In this document: one piece after another, positions 35,009-43,777 of the stretch
Layout: each line of letters opens with the position of its first letter
How positions within the stretch are numbered: the stretch's first letter is position 1
Assembly (NCBI RefSeq): GCF_001613085.1
Contig: NZ_BDBR01000033.1
Coordinates: 52,023 to 116,022, forward strand
Length of the DNA: 64,000 nucleotides
DNA from: Nocardia salmonicida NBRC 13393
Lineage (GTDB): Bacteria > Actinomycetota > Actinomycetes > Mycobacteriales > Mycobacteriaceae
Reading direction: 5' to 3'
Program-made: the position numbers and the translations under genes
Notes under the pieces: model-generated
Databases searched by the model: none
Seen by the model: the letters and a program-made list of their open reading frames with translations, nothing else
What the model was told of the DNA's origin: nothing

Positions 35009-36322
35009 ATGTGGCCGGGTCGCCGATTCATGAGGCGAAAACCGGCCGGAGGGGACGCGGGGTCGAATGACGGCTCCCCGCGCCAAGCGCAGTCTGTCAG
35101 GGACTCGACTATCCACGGAGATCTCCGTCAGACGATCATCGAGCGTCAGTACAACATCCACCCGACGTCGGCGCCGAACCAGGTCGTCGTAGGCGAAATC
35201 CCAGCGATGCCGGCAGCCTTCGTGGAGCGGGCTCTCCTGGAACGTCTGACGCGCGCGCTCGATCGGAACATCGTCGCGGTGGTCTGCGCGCTGACCGGAA
35301 TGCGTGGCGTAGGTAAGACCCAGCTCGCTGCTGCCTACGCTCGATCGAAGATCGCCGACGGCTGCCGTCTCGTCGGCTGGGTCAACGCCGAGACCACGGG
35401 CGATCTGATCGCCGGACTGGCACGCATCGCCGATCGATTGGAAATCGCCGATCCGAGTGGCGATTCAGCCGAGTCCGCGCGGCGGCTGACCGAGCATCTG
35501 GCGACAATGCGCGGTGATGCCGTGCTCGTTCTCGACAACGCCACCGATCCCGACGAAGTGCACAGGTTCGTCCCGGCATCGGGCGCTCGGGTGATCATCA
35601 CCAGCACCAGTCGGTCCTTCACCGACCTCGGCGCGGTGATCGACGTCAGCACCTATACCCGACCGGAGTCTGTCGGCTATCTGACCGAGCGCACCGGACG
35701 TAACAAGGACACGGACGCCGGCACCATCGCGGACGAACTCGGCGACCTGCCACTGGCACTCGCCTCGGCCGCGGCGACCATCAGAGCACGTGGCCTTGAC
35801 TACACGGCGTACCACGCGCTGCTGCGCGAACAGCAGGTCACGGAGGTCATGCCGCGCCGCAAAGGGGACATGTACCCCCGGTCGACGGCCGCGGCCCTCC
35901 TCCTGAATGTGGACACGGTTTCGGAGGGGGACGCCACCGGGTTCTGTGCGTCGCTGATCGGCATCATCGCGCTGCTGTCGCCCGAGGGCGTGTCTCGCGA
36001 ACTCCTGCATACCGTCACGAAATCGCGGGATATCACGACTGAGACCGTCGAGCGCGCGCTGGAGCGATGCGTCGATGGATCGGTGCTGTCGTGGTCGTTC
36101 AGCGGCGACGCGGTGATCATGCACCGGCTCATGGCCCGAGTGCTCTGGGAGCGCTACCGGGTGACTGGTGAGTTCGCGACGATCGCTGCCGAAGTGCTCG
36201 ACCTGATCGAACCCCGCATGTTCGAGTCGGCACAGGCATGGGAACGGCGAGCGGAGGGCTCCGGGTTGATCGCGCATGCCGAAGCGATCTGGGAGGCGCT
36301 GACGGAAGAGGGCTTCACGTGA
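35009..36322 (+). CDS. NB-ARC (STAND/NLR-like) ATPase
   Basis: 437 residues. Walker A GMRGVGKT at 97-104, Walker B AVLVLDNATD near 170, a sensor GARVIITSTSR, the GLPL-like GDLPLALASAA, then a winged helix to about residue 410. Before the ATPase lies a short segment with STIHGDLRQ (33-41), a form of the Gly-rich signalling motif common in front of actinobacterial NB-ARC proteins. The TPR sensor domain normally fused to such ATPases is encoded by the next gene (GTGA overlap at 36319), so this is a split NLR. Sensing presumably opens the ATPase and oligomerises the N-terminal motif. Confidence 0.85.
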   Translation: MWPGRRFMRRKPAGGDAGSNDGSPRQAQSVRDSTIHGDLRQTIIERQYNIHPTSAPNQVVVGEIPAMPAAFVERALLERLTRALDRNIVAVVCALTGMRGVGKTQLAAAYARSKIADGCRLVGWVNAETTGDLIAGLARIADRLEIADPSGDSAESARRLTEHLATMRGDAVLVLDNATDPDEVHRFVPASGARVIITSTSRSFTDLGAVIDVSTYTRPESVGYLTERTGRNKDTDAGTIADELGDLPLALASAAATIRARGLDYTAYHALLREQQVTEVMPRRKGDMYPRSTAAALLLNVDTVSEGDATGFCASLIGIIALLSPEGVSRELLHTVTKSRDITTETVERALERCVDGSVLSWSFSGDAVIMHRLMARVLWERYRVTGEFATIAAEVLDLIEPRMFESAQAWERRAEGSGLIAHAEAIWEALTEEGFT

Positions 36323-37521
36323 CCGCGATCGTCGAGCGAGTCCTCGCCGTCCGGCAATGGTCGTTGCGTCAGCTGATCGGATCCGTGGATCTGGCCCGGG
36401 CGGCGGAACTCGGCGAGAAGCTGGTCGCCGACGCCGCGCGCATCCTGGGACCTGAACAACCGGATACCCTCGCCACCCGGATGGATCTCGCGCGCGCCTA
36501 CGAAGCCACCGGACAGCTCGATGCCGCGATCGCCGGGTACCAGGCGGTCATCTCCGACTATCAACGGACGCTGGGCGAAGACCATGGGGACACACTCGCT
36601 GCCCGGGATAACCTCGCCGGCGCGCTGGAGTCGGCAGGGCGGGTCGAGGAGGCCATCGCGGCGTACGAAGCCGTCCTCGCGGAACGCCACCACATCCTCG
36701 GCGCCGACCATGCCGACACCATGAACTCGCGAAACAATCTCGCCGATGCCCTGGAGTCGGCAGGGCGGGTCGAGGAGGCCATTGCAGGCTACGGCGTCGT
36801 TTTGGCACAGCGGCTTCGCATTCTGGGTGCCGATCATCCCGATACCCTGATCTCGCGGAACAATCTCGCCAGCGCGCACGACACGGCAGGGCACCTCGGC
36901 GAGGCGATCACTCAATTCGAGGCGGTCCTCGGCGACCAGCAGCGAGTTCTGGGAAGCGACCACCCCGACACCCTCGCCACCCGCAACAATGTCGCCTACG
37001 TCTACGAATCGGCCGAGCGCTTCGACGAAGCTGTCGCGCTATACGAGGACGTTCTCGCCGACCGTGTCCGCGTACTCGGTGCAGACCATCCCGACACGTT
37101 GATCACTCGAAACAATCTGGCCTTCGCCTACCGGTCGGTCGGGCGGCTACCCGAGGCGATCGCCGCGCACGACGCCCTGCTGGAGGACCGCCTCCGCATT
37201 CTCGGGCCGCTGCATCCCGACACCCTGACCTCACGCAACAATGTTGCCATCGCCTACGAATCGGCGGGACGAGTCGATGAGGCGATCGCGATCCTGGAAG
37301 CCCTTGTCCCAGTACGCGCTCAGGTCCTCGGCGAGGATCACCCACATACTCTGCGCACCAGAAACAATGTCGCGAACGCTTACAGGTCGGCGGGACGTAC
37401 CACTGAGGCCGTCGCGTCCTTTCGGGCGGTTCTAGCGGACGCGGAACACGCACTGGGCACCAATCACCCCCTGGCCGTCGAAATCCGCGAGAACCTCGCC
37501 GCAGCCGAGCGAAACGCCTGA
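36319..37521 (+). CDS. TPR-repeat protein, sensor half of the split NLR
   Basis: 400 residues, about eight repeats of 42 residues with the TPR_10/12 consensus HPDTL-x-TRNNLA-x-AY-x-SAGR then EAI-x-x-x-E-x-x-L-x-DR-x-R-x-LG. These repeats are very alike at both protein and DNA level, so recombination between them is likely. They form a curved superhelix that binds protein ligands; as in bacterial NLRs the target may be a phage protein, but that is inference. Start GTG 36319 overlaps the NB-ARC stop. Confidence 0.88.
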   Translation: MTAIVERVLAVRQWSLRQLIGSVDLARAAELGEKLVADAARILGPEQPDTLATRMDLARAYEATGQLDAAIAGYQAVISDYQRTLGEDHGDTLAARDNLAGALESAGRVEEAIAAYEAVLAERHHILGADHADTMNSRNNLADALESAGRVEEAIAGYGVVLAQRLRILGADHPDTLISRNNLASAHDTAGHLGEAITQFEAVLGDQQRVLGSDHPDTLATRNNVAYVYESAERFDEAVALYEDVLADRVRVLGADHPDTLITRNNLAFAYRSVGRLPEAIAAHDALLEDRLRILGPLHPDTLTSRNNVAIAYESAGRVDEAIAILEALVPVRAQVLGEDHPHTLRTRNNVANAYRSAGRTTEAVASFRAVLADAEHALGTNHPLAVEIRENLAAAERNA

Positions 37522-37539
37522 CGATCCACGGAGGTGCGC

Positions 37540-38547
37540 GTGGCAGTCCGCGCTATTGTTGAGCGGGCACTCGCGCTGCGGCGGTGGGCGATGCGGCACG
37601 CGCTCGAGATCGAGGACTGGAGCCGCGCCGTCGAGCTCGGCGAACGGATCGTCATCGACGCCGAGCGAATACTGGGTCCCGCCCATCCGGACACTCTCAC
37701 CTCCCGCAACAGTCTCGCCTACGCCTACGAATCGGCGGGACGCATCGACGAGGCGATAACGCTGTTCGAAGCGAATGTCGCCGACCATTCGAACACCCTT
37801 GGCCGGGATCATCCCCGGACCTTCACGGTCCGCAGCAATCTGGCCTACACCTATCAATCAGCCGGTCGATTCGATGCTGCCATCGACCTGTTCGAGTCCG
37901 TGATCGCTGACCGCACGCGGACCCTCGGCGCCGATCATCCATCGACGCTGCGCAGTCGCAACAATCTCGCTGGCGCCTACTTGAAGGCCGGTCGAACCGC
38001 GGAGGCGGCTGCGCTGCTCGCTGAAGTCGTCGCCGATCGGACCCGCGTGCTCGGCGCCACGCACCAGTCCACCCTGCGCAGTCGCAACAATCTCGCCGGG
38101 GCCCTGCGCGAGCTCGGACGATTCGACGACGCGCTGGAGCTGATCACCTCCGTCGTTGACGATACCGAGCGACAGCAGGGTGCCGATCATCCCGACGTCT
38201 TCACCGCCCGCAGCAATCTAGCGGCCGTGCATCGCGCGGCGGGCCGAGACGCCGCCGCCGTACCGTGTTTCGAATCGGTTCTGGCAGACCGCACTCGTGT
38301 GCTCGGCGCCGACCACCCGGACACCCTGGCCACCCGGCTGAACCTTGCCGAGGCGATCTGCTCCGCGGATGGGGTCGACAAGGCCATCGAGCTGCTCACG
38401 GCCCTTCTCGCCGACTGCGTTCGCGTCCTCGGCACCCACCACCCGGACACCGCCGACGTCCGCGAGAGCCTAGCGGCTGCGGCGGCACTGGCGGCTGCCA
38501 CTCGAGGAGGCGAAGATACGGAGCGGCCGACACAGAGCTCTGGATAA
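37540..38547 (+). CDS. second TPR-repeat protein
   Basis: 335 residues from GTG 37540, GGAGG just upstream. About six 42-residue TPR_10/12 repeats of the same type as the previous gene, and the same N-terminal AIVERALALRRWAMRHAL as in the first TPR protein, so it is a paralogue arising by duplication. It has no ATPase domain. It may widen ligand recognition or act as a decoy in the NLR cluster. Confidence 0.85.
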   Translation: MAVRAIVERALALRRWAMRHALEIEDWSRAVELGERIVIDAERILGPAHPDTLTSRNSLAYAYESAGRIDEAITLFEANVADHSNTLGRDHPRTFTVRSNLAYTYQSAGRFDAAIDLFESVIADRTRTLGADHPSTLRSRNNLAGAYLKAGRTAEAAALLAEVVADRTRVLGATHQSTLRSRNNLAGALRELGRFDDALELITSVVDDTERQQGADHPDVFTARSNLAAVHRAAGRDAAAVPCFESVLADRTRVLGADHPDTLATRLNLAEAICSADGVDKAIELLTALLADCVRVLGTHHPDTADVRESLAAAAALAAATRGGEDTERPTQSSG

Positions 38548-38617
38548 GCTGAGCAGCGAGTTCGGCAACCGGCTGTCGAAGATCATCTCCACTAGCGAAA
38601 GGCACTGCGGTAGTTCA

Positions 38618-39001
38618 GTGAATCCAACTATGCAGAGAGCACTCGGCGCGGCGGGAACGATCGCCGTCGGCGCCGCTGTCAACATCGGCACAAGCCTGCT
38701 CACCGACCACCGGGAAGCGGCTTGGTTGGTGACGGGGATCGTGGTGCTGCTCCTCGGTGCGGTTGTCCAGTGGTGGTTGCCTGTTTCCCCCGGCACTCCG
38801 CCTGGGACAGGCACTCCGCGAATGGACGCCTCGAACAACATCGTGGGCGGATCGCTACGCCAGGAGTCGAACCGCGAGGCGGAGCAGACGGCGGACGACA
38901 ACACGGTGGACAACGACTTCCGGCAGCAGCAGAAAGGCGCCGGCCGCATGTCGGCGTCGCGGAACGACGTAAAAGGTGACTTCGACCAGAAGCGTACTTA
39001 G
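38618..39001 (+). CDS. small membrane protein with triple signalling-like repeat (candidate effector)
   Basis: 127 residues, GTG start. Two hydrophobic helices (about 8-28 and 35-54) are followed by a polar tail. The tail has three nine-residue repeats, NIVGGSLRQ (74-82), NTVDNDFRQ (95-103) and NDVKGDFDQ (116-124), spaced exactly 21 residues. They match STIHGDLRQ in the NB-ARC protein of the same cluster. Shared short motifs between NLR and effector are how bacterial amyloid signalling pairs work, and membrane helices fit a pore-forming cell-death effector. The TAG stop is completed by the first base of an IS5-family copy but would be TAG without it too. Confidence 0.7.
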   Translation: MNPTMQRALGAAGTIAVGAAVNIGTSLLTDHREAAWLVTGIVVLLLGAVVQWWLPVSPGTPPGTGTPRMDASNNIVGGSLRQESNREAEQTADDNTVDNDFRQQQKGAGRMSASRNDVKGDFDQKRT

Positions 39002-39006
39002 AGCTC

Positions 39007-39468
39007 CTAACAGGTTCGATTGCTGAGTCGTCGCCAGCAGATGAGCGCAGCGGCGAGATCGAGAAATCCCTGATGGATGTCGGTGCGGCGTTCCCGACGG
39101 ACGGCCAAACGCCGGAATTGATGCAGCAAGGCCAGTGTTTGCTCGACGATCCAGCGGCCAGCGGTCACCTTGTCGCGAGTTCCTCGGCGTGGAATGTAGC
39201 CGGTGATCCGTCGTTGTTCGAGTTCGTCGTAGACGCGGGGGTAGTCGTAGCCTTTGTCCGCGATCAGGGTCGTGATCTTCTCGCGTGGTCGGCCGGGGCG
39301 TCCTCGCAAAGGTCGTACTCGGTCGAGTAGCTCGGGCAGCACGAGATGGTCGTTGACGTTGGCCGCTGATTGCACGATTGCGAGTGGGAGGCCGTTGCCA
39401 CAGGTCAGGATGTGGTGCTTGGCTCCGGTCTTGCGGCGGTCGGCCGGACTGGGACCGGTATCGGAGCC
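39007..39468 (-). pseudogene. IS5-family transposase, C-terminal part
   Basis: Minus-strand frame from the IS110 junction: GSDTGPSPADRRKTGAKHH, then LIADKGYDYPRVYDEL with a catalytic Asp, and the C-terminus WIVEQTLALLHQFRRLAVR with the Glu. This is the second half of a DDE_Tnp_1-type transposase. Its first half lies beyond the IS110 insertion. Confidence 0.85.
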
Positions 39469-39716
39469 CCTAATGAGATGTAGCGGGCCTGCCGATACGG
39501 CAGACTCGCTGCTGGTAGCGGCTGGCGGGTGAGCACTCTGCGCCCCCGGGACATCGAGTCCTGAAAAAAGATCGTGCCCCCGCCGGTCGACCAGGAGAAC
39601 GGATCGCTGCTGGGATGTCGTGCCCGCCCAAGGCGTGAGCACTTTTCATTAGGTCGCCGGGTGTTCTCCTGAACGCTACCGATATCGAAAGCTGTTGATA
39701 GACAGGAGGACTGCTG
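39469..39716 (+). ncRNA. candidate IS110 bridge-RNA region
   Basis: The non-coding left end of the IS110 copy. In IS110-subgroup elements this segment encodes the bridge RNA that pairs with donor and target DNA. I have not folded it; the assignment is by position and family knowledge only. Confidence 0.4.
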
Positions 39717-40939
39717 GTGCTATTCGTCGGAGACGACTGGGCCCAAGACCATCACGACGTGGAATTGATGAACCAGGCAGGCAAGAGACTGGCCCGAGCC
39801 CGGCTATCCGAAGGCGTCGAATCACGCGATTGCACGCACTGATCGGCGAACACCTCGATGTCGGCGCCGCAGAAGATGCCGTAGTCATCGGCATCGAGAC
39901 CGACCGCGGCCCATGGGTCGCGGCCCTGGTCGCCGCCGGCTACTCGGTGTATGCAGTCAACCCCTTGCAAGCTGCACGGTACCGAGACAGGCACACGGTC
40001 TCCGGCGCCAAGAGCGATCCCGCCGATGCTCACGTGCTGGCCGATATGGTGCGCACCGACTCCCACCAGCTACGGCTCGTCGCCGCGGACAGCCCGCAAG
40101 CCGAGGCGGTGAAAGTAGTTGCCCGAGCGCACAAGACGCTGATCTGGGAACGTACTCGAACCACGCAGCGGCTTCGGCACTCATTGCGCGAATACTTCCC
40201 CGCCGCGCTCGAGGCATTCGATGACCTCACCGCATCCGACGCCCTGGAACTGCTGGCCAAAGCGCCCGAACCTGTTGCGGCAGCGCGGCTATCGCGCAAC
40301 CAGATCCGTGCCGCACTCACCCGGGCCCGCCGCCGCGATATCGACACCAAAGTCACTCGCGTCCAAGCGGCACTGCGAGCCGACCATCTACGTCGTGACC
40401 AGGTGATCGATGCCGCCTATGCGGCCACCACACGCGCCTCGATCCAAATCCTGATTACGCTCCAAGAACAGATCGCCGAACTGGCCGCGCAGGTGGAAGC
40501 CTATTTTGGTCGGCACCCGGATGCTGAGATCGTCCTGTCTCAACCTGGGATAGGCGTCATCCTCGGTGCCCGGGTGCTCGCCGAATTCGGAGATGCCCGC
40601 GGCCGCTACGCCTCGGCCAAAGCCCGCAAAAACTATGCGGGCACCAGCCCGATCACCCGCGCCTCCGGCAAGAAGAAGATCGTCGCCGCCCGGTTCGTCC
40701 ACAACGACCGGCTCATCGATTCACTGGCCCAGCAAGCGTTCTGCGCCCTGACCGCCTCACCCGGTGCCCGCGCCTACTACGACCGGCATCGCGCCCGCGG
40801 CATGGAACACCGCGCCGCGCTACGCCAACTCGCCAACCGGCTCGTCGGCATCCTCCACGGCTGCCTCAAGACCCGCACACCCTACAACGAGGCCACCGCC
40901 TGGACCCCCGGCGTCGCCGACCAAGCCACTACTGCTTGA
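39717..40939 (+). pseudogene. IS110-family transposase, frameshifted near its N-terminus
   Basis: GTG 39717 follows GACAGGAGGA and opens MLFVGDDWAQDHHDVELMNQ, the standard IS110 start with the first Asp. Near 39828 the frame shifts (EGVE followed by a stop), and the protein continues in another frame as ITRLHALIGEHLDV to the end at 40939. The remaining catalytic text is present: VIGIETDRGPW, SGAKSDPADAHVLADMVR, and the C-terminal SQPGIGVILGARVLAEFGD with the Ser region. One indel makes it inactive unless programmed frameshifting occurs. Confidence 0.8.
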
Positions 40940-40959
40940 CAATCTAAGCCCTGGGATGT

Positions 40960-41301
40960 CTTTTTTCGCTCGCACGTGCGAGCCGTCGGGTATGACGCGA
41001 TCGAAATCGATCAATCCCGCGCGGTGGCAGTGCGCGAGCATCGTGGTGTGTATGGCCTCGAATACTCCGGCGGTCTGCCAGTCTCGTAGCCGCCGCCAGC
41101 AGGTCATGCCGGACCCGAATCCCAGTTCCTGGGGCAGGGCAGGTCTTCCCACCCGATACCGGTGATCAGTACGAACAGGATCCCTTGCAGGACAAACCGA
41201 TCGCTCATCCGCGCTGGTCCCGGCGTTCCTGCCACCTTGACCGGCAGTAGCGGTTCGATCACTGCCCACAGCTGGTCGTCCACGACCCACGGCGCTGCCA
41301 C
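40960..41301 (-). pseudogene. IS5-family transposase, N-terminal part
   Basis: From ATG 41301: VVDDQLWAVIEPLLPVKVAG and LQGILFVLITGIGWEDLP, then after a frameshift near 41125 GSGMTCWRRLRDWQTAGVFE and FDRVIPDGSHVRAKK, ending at the IS110 junction. This is the DUF4096 plus first catalytic Asp region of the split transposase. Confidence 0.85.
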
Positions 41302-41365
41302 GACGAAACATCCTGCACTACAACAGGACTCGTCGCTACCCGTCAGATCCTGTTAGGAGCTCTTA

Positions 41366-41460
41366 GCGACGTGGGGTGAACACCGGCAGCAACGGCTCGA
41401 CCAGCTCCCAGAGCTCATCGGGCACCAAACGTAACGACATTTTGTCGGTCACGACCGAAC
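41366..41460 (-). pseudogene. N-terminal stub of another IS5-type transposase
   Basis: Minus-strand reading VTDKMSLRLVPDELWELVEP then LLPVFTPRR is the first about 30 residues of a second, different IS5-type transposase. It is cut at the edge of the larger element, so this region has collected at least three insertion sequences. Confidence 0.65.
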
Positions 41461-42018
41461 ATCATGCACGACAGCCGATTCCGGCCATGCCGCGACTGCT
41501 GCGTCAAAACCCGCCACGCCGACCGGCGCTGGTCAACTCCTGAAGCCGGTCTTCAACCCGTGACGGTTCACCTGTTTGCGAGGTTCCCCAACGCGGCTAC
41601 TCCCTTGTTTGCCGCGCAGAACAACACTCGAAAATCCGTACCGGCAATATTGAGAAGCGCCGATTTCCACGGATTCATCATGACTCTAAAACGTAGGTAT
41701 CGCCCAGGATGCTTTCAGCTCGTTCCACCGCGCGGCAATTCCCACGAGCTCATGTCCACCCTCACGGGGAGCGCCATGAGCGGAGAATACCATCGAGAAA
41801 TCGACGAGCTGGCCTCTCGCGCCAGATTAGCCTGTGCCACTATGGCATTCGTCACACTCAGGCCCGTTCGTCGGCCATGCCACCCTACCTCGCCAGCGTA
41901 GATCGCATCCACTAGGCGAACGCGAGAACTAGAACGTGTTCTTGCCTAGGCGAGATGCTCTGTGTACGTTCAAGATCGGAGTCGGCAACGACGATGCCGA
42001 AGGAAGGCGGGGGCCGCC
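41461..42018. other. non-coding interval upstream of the biosynthetic cluster
   Basis: About 560 bp, with lower GC than its surroundings. No supported gene. At 41931-41942 AGAACGTGTTCT is a near-perfect palindrome, with CTAGGCGA repeated on either side; this may be a regulator site for the gene at 42019. Confidence 0.4.
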
Positions 42019-42747
42019 GTGGACACGGAGATCGCAGACCAAGAAGTTAGACCTAAATTGGTGTTTCCTGCCATTTTGGAATCGAGTAATCCTCCTAATA
42101 ATATTGAAGGATCCGTGCAAGTTGACCCCTGGAACGACTGGGATATCGAGCTGCAGCGAAGGTTGAAATCCGTCCGCCGGGAGGTCGTTCTCGCGGTCTC
42201 AGATCCGATCCGGACAGCGCCTCGATATCCGGCAGGAGAGCGGCTGGTGCGGGATATGCTGACCGCGGGTAAGCGGGTACGGATATTGATGTCATCGAAA
42301 TACGCCGACAGTCGAGACCCAGAGAAACTGCACGCCGCGCGCTCGCTGAACGATCACATCCGTGTCACATACACCGACTTCTATAATACGATGATTGTCG
42401 ATCGCCACGAGGCGATCGTGTGGACATGCGTGGACGGGGTCCCGCGGGCGTATCTTTTCACCGGCAGCACGCTGTCGAGTTCGATCGAGCAGGTCGTCAG
42501 CCGGTCGTGGTCGGCGGGCCTTCCCCTGCGCAACCATGCGGACATGCGGCGCAAGGACTTCGACTCCACCGCGATCGCGGTGATGCGCCATCTTAACGCC
42601 GGGGTGACGGATGAGGTTGCGGCACGGGAGCTTTCGATATCGCCGCGTACCTACCGCCGGCACGTCGCTGACATCATGACTCGGCTCGACACTGCTACGC
42701 GATTCCAACTCGGCGCCCGGGCAGCCGAACTGGGCCTGCTGCGCTGA
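42019..42747 (+). CDS. LuxR-type regulator with PLD-like sensor domain
   Basis: 242 residues from GTG 42019, a G-rich ribosome site before it. Residues about 30-175 resemble the TrmB/phospholipase-D-like regulatory domain (VRREVVLAVSDPIR, GKRVRILMSSKYAD, NTMIVDRHEAIVWT and LFTGSTLSSSIEQV). Residues about 180-242 are a LuxR/GerE HTH (LNAGVTDEVAARELSISPRTYRRHVADIMTRLD). Regulators with this architecture are common inside actinomycete biosynthetic clusters. As the first gene before the cluster, it is the likely pathway-specific activator. Confidence 0.8.
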   Translation: MDTEIADQEVRPKLVFPAILESSNPPNNIEGSVQVDPWNDWDIELQRRLKSVRREVVLAVSDPIRTAPRYPAGERLVRDMLTAGKRVRILMSSKYADSRDPEKLHAARSLNDHIRVTYTDFYNTMIVDRHEAIVWTCVDGVPRAYLFTGSTLSSSIEQVVSRSWSAGLPLRNHADMRRKDFDSTAIAVMRHLNAGVTDEVAARELSISPRTYRRHVADIMTRLDTATRFQLGARAAELGLLR

Positions 42748-42868
42748 GGCTCGGCTGAGACGGCGCACGGCCGCCATCGAAAATTGGCAATTTGTGGCCA
42801 CGTAACGCTCTAGCGCGCACCGTACGAGCTGACCTACGGTGGATGACAGACCGAAGATGTTGCACAGA

Positions 42869-42886
42869 TCCGAATCAATATTCGGA
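42869..42886. promoter_or_regulatory. inverted repeat, candidate operator
   Basis: Seven-base arms TCCGAAT and ATTCGGA with a CAAT spacer, about 110 bp before the first biosynthetic gene in the 248-bp gap after the LuxR gene. A good position for control of the operon starting at 42996. Confidence 0.4.
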
Positions 42887-42995
42887 CGACAGGCCCTTCG
42901 ATCGCTGTGCCGGTATCGGCCAGTCGGCATGTGGGGTTCGAATACCAGCTAGGCCGAGATGTGGCTCAATTCTGCTCGGAGTAACGGGGACAAGA

Positions 42996-43763
42996 ATGTT
43001 TGACGTGCAAGAAATAGCTGAACAGGTGACTGTCTCGGCGTCGAATTGGCGTGGGGAAATCCAGGATAGGCTCAAAAGATTCGGCATTGCAATTATCGAG
43101 CCGATCGATACCAGCGAGCACAGCATCCAGCTGGAGGACGTCATGTTACCGCTGGGTTCTCCAGTCGAGTACGGGTTCGGCACTACGTTAGCGCTCGAAC
43201 CGCAAGAGGGTTCGGATAACTTGCAATTCACCACCAAGGGCATGCGGCTGCACGCGGATTCCACATTTAACTCGGGCCCGTCGGTGAAGTACATCGGCAT
43301 GCAGTGCGAGAAGGCACCCGAGGTCGGCGGGGAAACGCTGGTCGCGCGATCGGCCGCCTTCTTCGACAATGCTCCGAGGGACCTGCTCGACACGATGCGA
43401 AACATCGTCATCGAATACCGAAATCGAATCGGAGGCTATTACAAAGACCGCGCCGAGGGCGACCATCCGCGCCTGGCGCCGATTCAAGTCGACCCCGATA
43501 CGGGCGAACAGAAGGTCGTCGTCGGATTCACTGATCCAAGCGATCCAATGCGCACTCACGACGCTGCCGTCGTCGGCTACAACACCGACGAAAGCGCCGC
43601 GCTACTGTGCAGAATCGAAGAGACACTGCATCTTCCGAGCGTTCTCTATACGCACAGGTGGCGGGTCGGCGAGATTGTGGTGCTTGACAATCGGCGAGTT
43701 CTGCACGGTCGCGCGGCATTTCCGAATCAACCCCGAAAACTGATTCGACTGTCGGTTGCCTGA
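42996..43763 (+). CDS. CarC/ThnG-like Fe(II)/2-oxoglutarate oxygenase 1
   Basis: 255 residues, ATG 42996 with GGGGA upstream. TauD/CarC fold: iron ligands His86 and Asp88 (RLHADST) and His237 (RRVLHGR), with 2-oxoglutarate-binding Arg251 near the end. Segments such as PLGSPVEYGFG, VVGFTDPSD and GEIVVLDNRRVLHGR line up with my memory of CarC (carbapenem synthase) and ThnG/ThnQ. CarC epimerises and desaturates carbapenam carboxylate. Here the enzyme could do that or another oxidation. Overlaps no gene upstream and abuts the CarA-like gene; the paralogue at 55448 is clearly related. Confidence 0.8.
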   Translation: MFDVQEIAEQVTVSASNWRGEIQDRLKRFGIAIIEPIDTSEHSIQLEDVMLPLGSPVEYGFGTTLALEPQEGSDNLQFTTKGMRLHADSTFNSGPSVKYIGMQCEKAPEVGGETLVARSAAFFDNAPRDLLDTMRNIVIEYRNRIGGYYKDRAEGDHPRLAPIQVDPDTGEQKVVVGFTDPSDPMRTHDAAVVGYNTDESAALLCRIEETLHLPSVLYTHRWRVGEIVVLDNRRVLHGRAAFPNQPRKLIRLSVA

Positions 43764-43777
43764 TGTCGGAGGTTGAA

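Larger units (their letters stand above)
39469..40959 (+). mobile_element. IS110-family insertion sequence
   Basis: About 1.49 kb placed exactly between codons for SHVRAKK and GSDTGPSP of the IS5-family transposase. It has a long left non-coding end (about 248 bp), one DEDD transposase gene, and only about 20 bp after the gene, which is the layout of the IS110 subgroup rather than IS1111. No terminal inverted repeats are needed or seen. Confidence 0.8.
39001..41362 (-). mobile_element. IS5-family element interrupted by IS110
   Basis: Inverted repeats GAGCTCCTAACAGG at 39001-39014 and its complement at 41349-41362, flanked on both sides by TTA (38998-39000 and 41363-41365), the three-base target duplication of this group. 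The transposase is split into two parts by the IS110 copy at 39469-40959 and has an additional frameshift, so the element cannot move by itself. Confidence 0.85.

Noticed and set aside
41464..41901. Plus-strand frame upstream of the LuxR gene
   Set aside because: No ribosome site, weak codon bias and no family; the segment follows an IS remnant.
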